A DNA stretch of 8,100 nucleotides from Pseudomonadota bacterium (GTDB taxonomy: Bacteria > Pseudomonadota > Alphaproteobacteria > Rhizobiales > Beijerinckiaceae): assembly GCA_023422485.1 (NCBI GenBank), contig JAGTAM010000174.1, positions 1 to 8,100 of the forward strand. The letters are read 5' to 3'. Positions 5,719-8,100 of this stretch are shown in pieces. The translations under genes were made by a program, and so were the position numbers. Within the stretch, counting starts at the first letter, position 1. Each line of letters begins with the position of its first letter. A model generated the notes under the pieces. The model worked only from the letters and a program-made list of their open reading frames with translations, had not been told where the DNA came from and searched no databases.

Positions 5719-6308
5719 TCCATCCAGGCATCCGGCGAGAGCACGGTGATGCCCGGCATCACCATCAGCGGCGTGACCCGCTCGGCCCGGTCGCGCTCGC
5801 CGAGCCGCAGGGCGCCCTTGCGGGCGAACAGGCGCAGGATCTCGATCAGGCGCGCCTCGTCCGGCGGCTCGGCCCGCGCCGCGGAGCGGATCGCGTCGGC
5901 GATGTCGTCGGTGGTGCATTCCACCGTGCCGTCGGTCGAGACGCGGTGATCGCGCAGGCCCTCCTCGTAGGCGAGCCGAAGCGCCAGCAGCACCAGCGTC
6001 TCGTCCTTGCGCAGGCGCTCCCCTTGCGCGTCGTGGCGCACGCCATCGGGCGGCAGGGCGAGGAACACCATCTGGTCGCGGTGAGCGACTTCGAAGCGGT
6101 AGCCGAGGCAGGCGAAGTAGTCGCGGAAGAACGGCGCGTAGTGCCGGGCGAGTTCGTAGGAGCGGCCAATGCCGGTGGTCGCGGCGTAGATGCACTGGCT
6201 TTTCAGCATCACCTGGAGCGCGCGGATCAGCTCCTCCTCGCTCGGCGCGGAACTGCCCGGCGGCGGCGTCTCTTCGCCGTCGAGGATGGCGCGGAAGGGT
6301 TCGAGCAT
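5673..6308 (-). CDS. jetB: Wadjet component JetB (DUF4194, KITE-like)
   Basis: 211 residues, normal length for JetB. Features typical of the DUF4194 family are EEELIRALQVMLKSQCIYA at 24-42, YFACLGYRFEV at 64-73, the central LRKDETLVLLALRLAYEEG at 99-117, a second winged-helix-like stretch IEILRLFARKGALRLGE at 155-171, and the C-terminal VMPGITVLSPDAWMDQV. In known systems JetB is the KITE subunit binding the JetA kleisin within the SMC-type loop-extruding complex. It starts 13 bases after the jetA stop, so the two are cotranscribed and probably translationally linked. The expected next gene, jetC, is not adjacent: the sequence after the TGA runs into the convergent lysR gene. The C-terminus looks complete. 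Confidence 0.9.
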   Translation of the reverse strand: MLEPFRAILDGEETPPPGSSAPSEEELIRALQVMLKSQCIYAATTGIGRSYELARHYAPFFRDYFACLGYRFEVAHRDQMVFLALPPDGVRHDAQGERLRKDETLVLLALRLAYEEGLRDHRVSTDGTVECTTDDIADAIRSAARAEPPDEARLIEILRLFARKGALRLGERDRAERVTPLMVMPGITVLSPDAWMDQVRAWASAGESRGV

Positions 6309-6321
6309 CGCTTCTGTCCGT

Positions 6322-7734
6322 TCAGCCTGCTTTGCCGGCTCTACGTCGCGCGGCCGGGGCCGGGACGCGCTCGATCACGAAGTCCGGGCAGTCGAGCCAG
6401 CCGTTGGCGACGCGGCCCCCGATCCGAGCGACCCGGTAGCGCTCACGCAGCACGCCGTCGAACAACACGTCGATCTCGCGCAGGCGCTGGAACACGACGA
6501 AGGCGTCGACGTCGTCGATCGGGATGTCCGAGCCGCGCAGAGCCTTCACCTGGGTGAGCCGCGCGTCGAGATAGGCAATGATGCGCTCGGGCGTCACCGT
6601 GATGCGGCGGCGGAACGCGTCCTTGGCGGCGATGAAGGCCTCGATCGCCGGATCGATGTCAATCTCGGGCAGCGGCTCGTACTCGATGAGCCGGCGCGGC
6701 ATGCGTGGATTTGTGAGCGGCGGCGGGCCGAGCGGCGCGCGCAGCAGCGACACCTGCGGCAGGGGCAGGCCGGCGAGGTCGTCCTCGCCCGCCCCAACCG
6801 CGCGAAGCGCCGCCGCGGCCCGCTCGATCCGGGCGGAGTCGCGCGGGTCGCGGTAGCGGAGCGCCGCCGAGATGCGCCGCTCCAGCCGCGTCACCACCTC
6901 GGCGACCGCATCGAGATGCGGGTCGAGCCCTTCGAAAATCGAGAGAATTTCGACGAGGTCGGTGCGCACCATCCGCTCGGCGGCCGTGATGTCGGCGGCG
7001 CGGCCCTCGCGCAGGTTCCCGTCGGCGAGCGCCCTGAGCGTCAGCGGATCGCGCAAGGCGCGGCCTGCTTCCCGCACGATGCCCGAGCGGAAACGGAACG
7101 GGTTGAAACGGGTGTGCAGCGTCCGGTAGTCGGAGACGAGGTGGCGCTCGACGAACTCCTCGAAATAGAGCCGGAACGCCGCGCTCAGGTCGGGCTCGCG
7201 CAGGATCCGCTCTTCGAGCTTGCGCATGGCGCCGGCCAGCCCGCGCAGATGCCCGAGGAAGGTACGCGAGGCTTTGGCCGCATTGCGCAGGGCCTCGGAG
7301 CGGTCGGCCGGGCTGGCGATGGCGCTTTCCAGCGCGCTCAGCACTTCGAGCACCGCGCCGCCGTAGGAGCGGGTCTCGCCGCGCTCGATCCGGGCGAGCT
7401 CCTCGATCAGGAGCCGCGCATCGGGGTCGAAATCGACCACCGGCACGTAGCGCTCGCGCCGCTCCACCAGCCAGCCCGCCTCGATCAGCCGCCGGAACAC
7501 CGCCGAACGCCGCTCGATCGGATCGACGGGCGTGGCCTCGTCGTCGGCGATCTCGGCCTGGCTCCAGCCGACGGAGAAGTCGCCGATGGCGGCCAGCAGC
7601 TCGCTCTTGCGCAAGGGCTCGGCGGCGTCGCCGAACACGCGGGCATGCAGATGCAACAGCAGGGCCGCGTTGAAGGCGCGGCTCGGCGAGGCGAGCGGTC
7701 GAAAGAGGTCTTCGGCGAGATGGGTGAACAGCAT
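6322..7734 (-). CDS. jetA: Wadjet component JetA (kleisin-like)
   Basis: 470 residues from the ATG at 7734-7732; an ATG 18 codons further upstream gives a non-conserved extension. The N-terminus MLFTHLAEDLFRPLAS and the following winged-helix-like region (FRRLIEAGWLVERRERYVPVVDF at about 80-102) match the Wadjet JetA family (DUF5716-type). It does not resemble the DUF3375 JetA of type I systems, so this is probably a type II or III Wadjet. Further landmarks are YRTLHTRFNPFRFRSG at about 203-218 and a C-terminal region ending in basic residues. JetA acts as the kleisin bridging JetC ATPase heads and binding JetB. It is the first gene of the minus-strand operon and divergent from the HAD gene across about 130 bases, which should hold the operon promoter. 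Its ribosome-binding site is weak. Confidence 0.88.
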   Translation of the reverse strand: MLFTHLAEDLFRPLASPSRAFNAALLLHLHARVFGDAAEPLRKSELLAAIGDFSVGWSQAEIADDEATPVDPIERRSAVFRRLIEAGWLVERRERYVPVVDFDPDARLLIEELARIERGETRSYGGAVLEVLSALESAIASPADRSEALRNAAKASRTFLGHLRGLAGAMRKLEERILREPDLSAAFRLYFEEFVERHLVSDYRTLHTRFNPFRFRSGIVREAGRALRDPLTLRALADGNLREGRAADITAAERMVRTDLVEILSIFEGLDPHLDAVAEVVTRLERRISAALRYRDPRDSARIERAAAALRAVGAGEDDLAGLPLPQVSLLRAPLGPPPLTNPRMPRRLIEYEPLPEIDIDPAIEAFIAAKDAFRRRITVTPERIIAYLDARLTQVKALRGSDIPIDDVDAFVVFQRLREIDVLFDGVLRERYRVARIGGRVANGWLDCPDFVIERVPAPAARRRAGKAG

Positions 7735-7862
7735 GGCGGGACGGGCGTGACCACAACCCGCTCGGGCGCCGCCGGTCAATGCTCGCACCGCTCTATCCCC
7801 GCCTGCATCACTTGGAGCACGCGGCCGTTGTCTCGATGGCCTTCACCCATGGGAATCGCCGA

Positions 7863-8100
7863 ATGCGTATCGAAACCGTCTTCCTGTTCGACCTCGACGG
7901 CACCCTGGTCGACAGCGTCTACCAGCACGTCCTCGCCTGGAAGGAGGCGCTCGACGCGGAAGGAATTCCGCTCTCGGTCTGGCGCATCCACCGCAAGATC
8001 GGGATGAGCGGCGGGCTGTTCACCAACCAGCTCCTGCGCGAGACCGGGCTCGACATCGACCCGGAGCGGATCGACCGGCTGCGGCGGCTGCACGCGGAGG
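7863..8100 (+). CDS. HAD-superfamily phosphatase, 5' part (runs off right edge)
   Basis: 79 complete codons are visible. The start MRIETVFLFDLDGTLVDS contains the HAD catalytic motif I, with the nucleophile Asp10 and acid/base Asp12, followed by a helical cap region (HVLAWKEALDAEGIPLSVWRIHRKIGMSGG). This is typical of beta-phosphoglucomutase/phosphoglycolate-phosphatase-like enzymes; the substrate cannot be told. ATG 7863 is preferred (GGGA 8 bases upstream); an in-frame ATG at 7836 would add 9 residues without a better ribosome-binding site. It is divergent from jetA and probably an ordinary chromosomal neighbour, not part of the defence locus. The 128-base gap to jetA (7735-7862) should hold both promoters; none is clear by eye. 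Confidence 0.88.
   Translation, partial: MRIETVFLFDLDGTLVDSVYQHVLAWKEALDAEGIPLSVWRIHRKIGMSGGLFTNQLLRETGLDIDPERIDRLRRLHAE

Noticed and set aside
4749..8007. Two ~600-residue plus-strand open frames (4749-6557 and 6190-8007)
   Set aside because: High-GC shadow frames covering lysR, jetB and jetA; their translations are Arg/Ala/Gly-rich with no recognisable domain.

Overview
The window is high-GC, single-chromosome-style bacterial DNA. Codon use and protein types point to an alphaproteobacterium, most likely a Methylobacterium/Methylorubrum-like member of the Hyphomicrobiales; this is inferred from sequence flavour, not proven. There are no RNA genes, no CRISPR array and no recognisable transposase or integrase.

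The main content is a Wadjet (JetABCD) plasmid/phage-defence locus on the minus strand, and it is split. jetA (7734-6322, kleisin-like) and jetB (6308-5673, KITE-like, DUF4194) are adjacent. The next expected gene, the SMC-like ATPase jetC, begins at about 813 and runs off the left edge, with a clear Walker A motif. Between the jetB stop and the jetC start lie about 4.86 kb of unrelated genes, some on the opposite strand. jetD, if present, would lie left of the window.

Reading left to right: jetC 5' part (1-813, minus); a poorly coding and partly AT-rich stretch (814-1247); two tiny convergent membrane-protein ORFs (1248-1355 plus; 1363-1590 minus); a non-coding stretch (1591-1920); a MarR-GNAT fusion regulator (1959-2909 plus) with a perfect 17-bp palindrome just upstream; a serine esterase (3613-2984 minus) and a ring-cleaving VOC dioxygenase (4616-3687 minus) in one operon resembling MhqD/MhqO; a divergent LysR regulator (4756-5718 plus) with a 10+10 bp inverted repeat in its promoter; jetB and jetA; and the 5' end of a HAD phosphatase (7863 onwards, plus).

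The intervening DNA looks like two stress/detoxification modules: a LysR-controlled VOC dioxygenase plus esterase, as in quinone/hydroquinone resistance, and a MarR-GNAT regulator. The LysR 3' end runs 46 bp into jetB on the antisense strand. The jetB stop and the jetC start sit at the same place within an imperfect 34-bp direct repeat. Both fit an insertion at an ancestral jetB/jetC junction. Whether jetC is still expressed, and whether the system still works, cannot be decided from this window.
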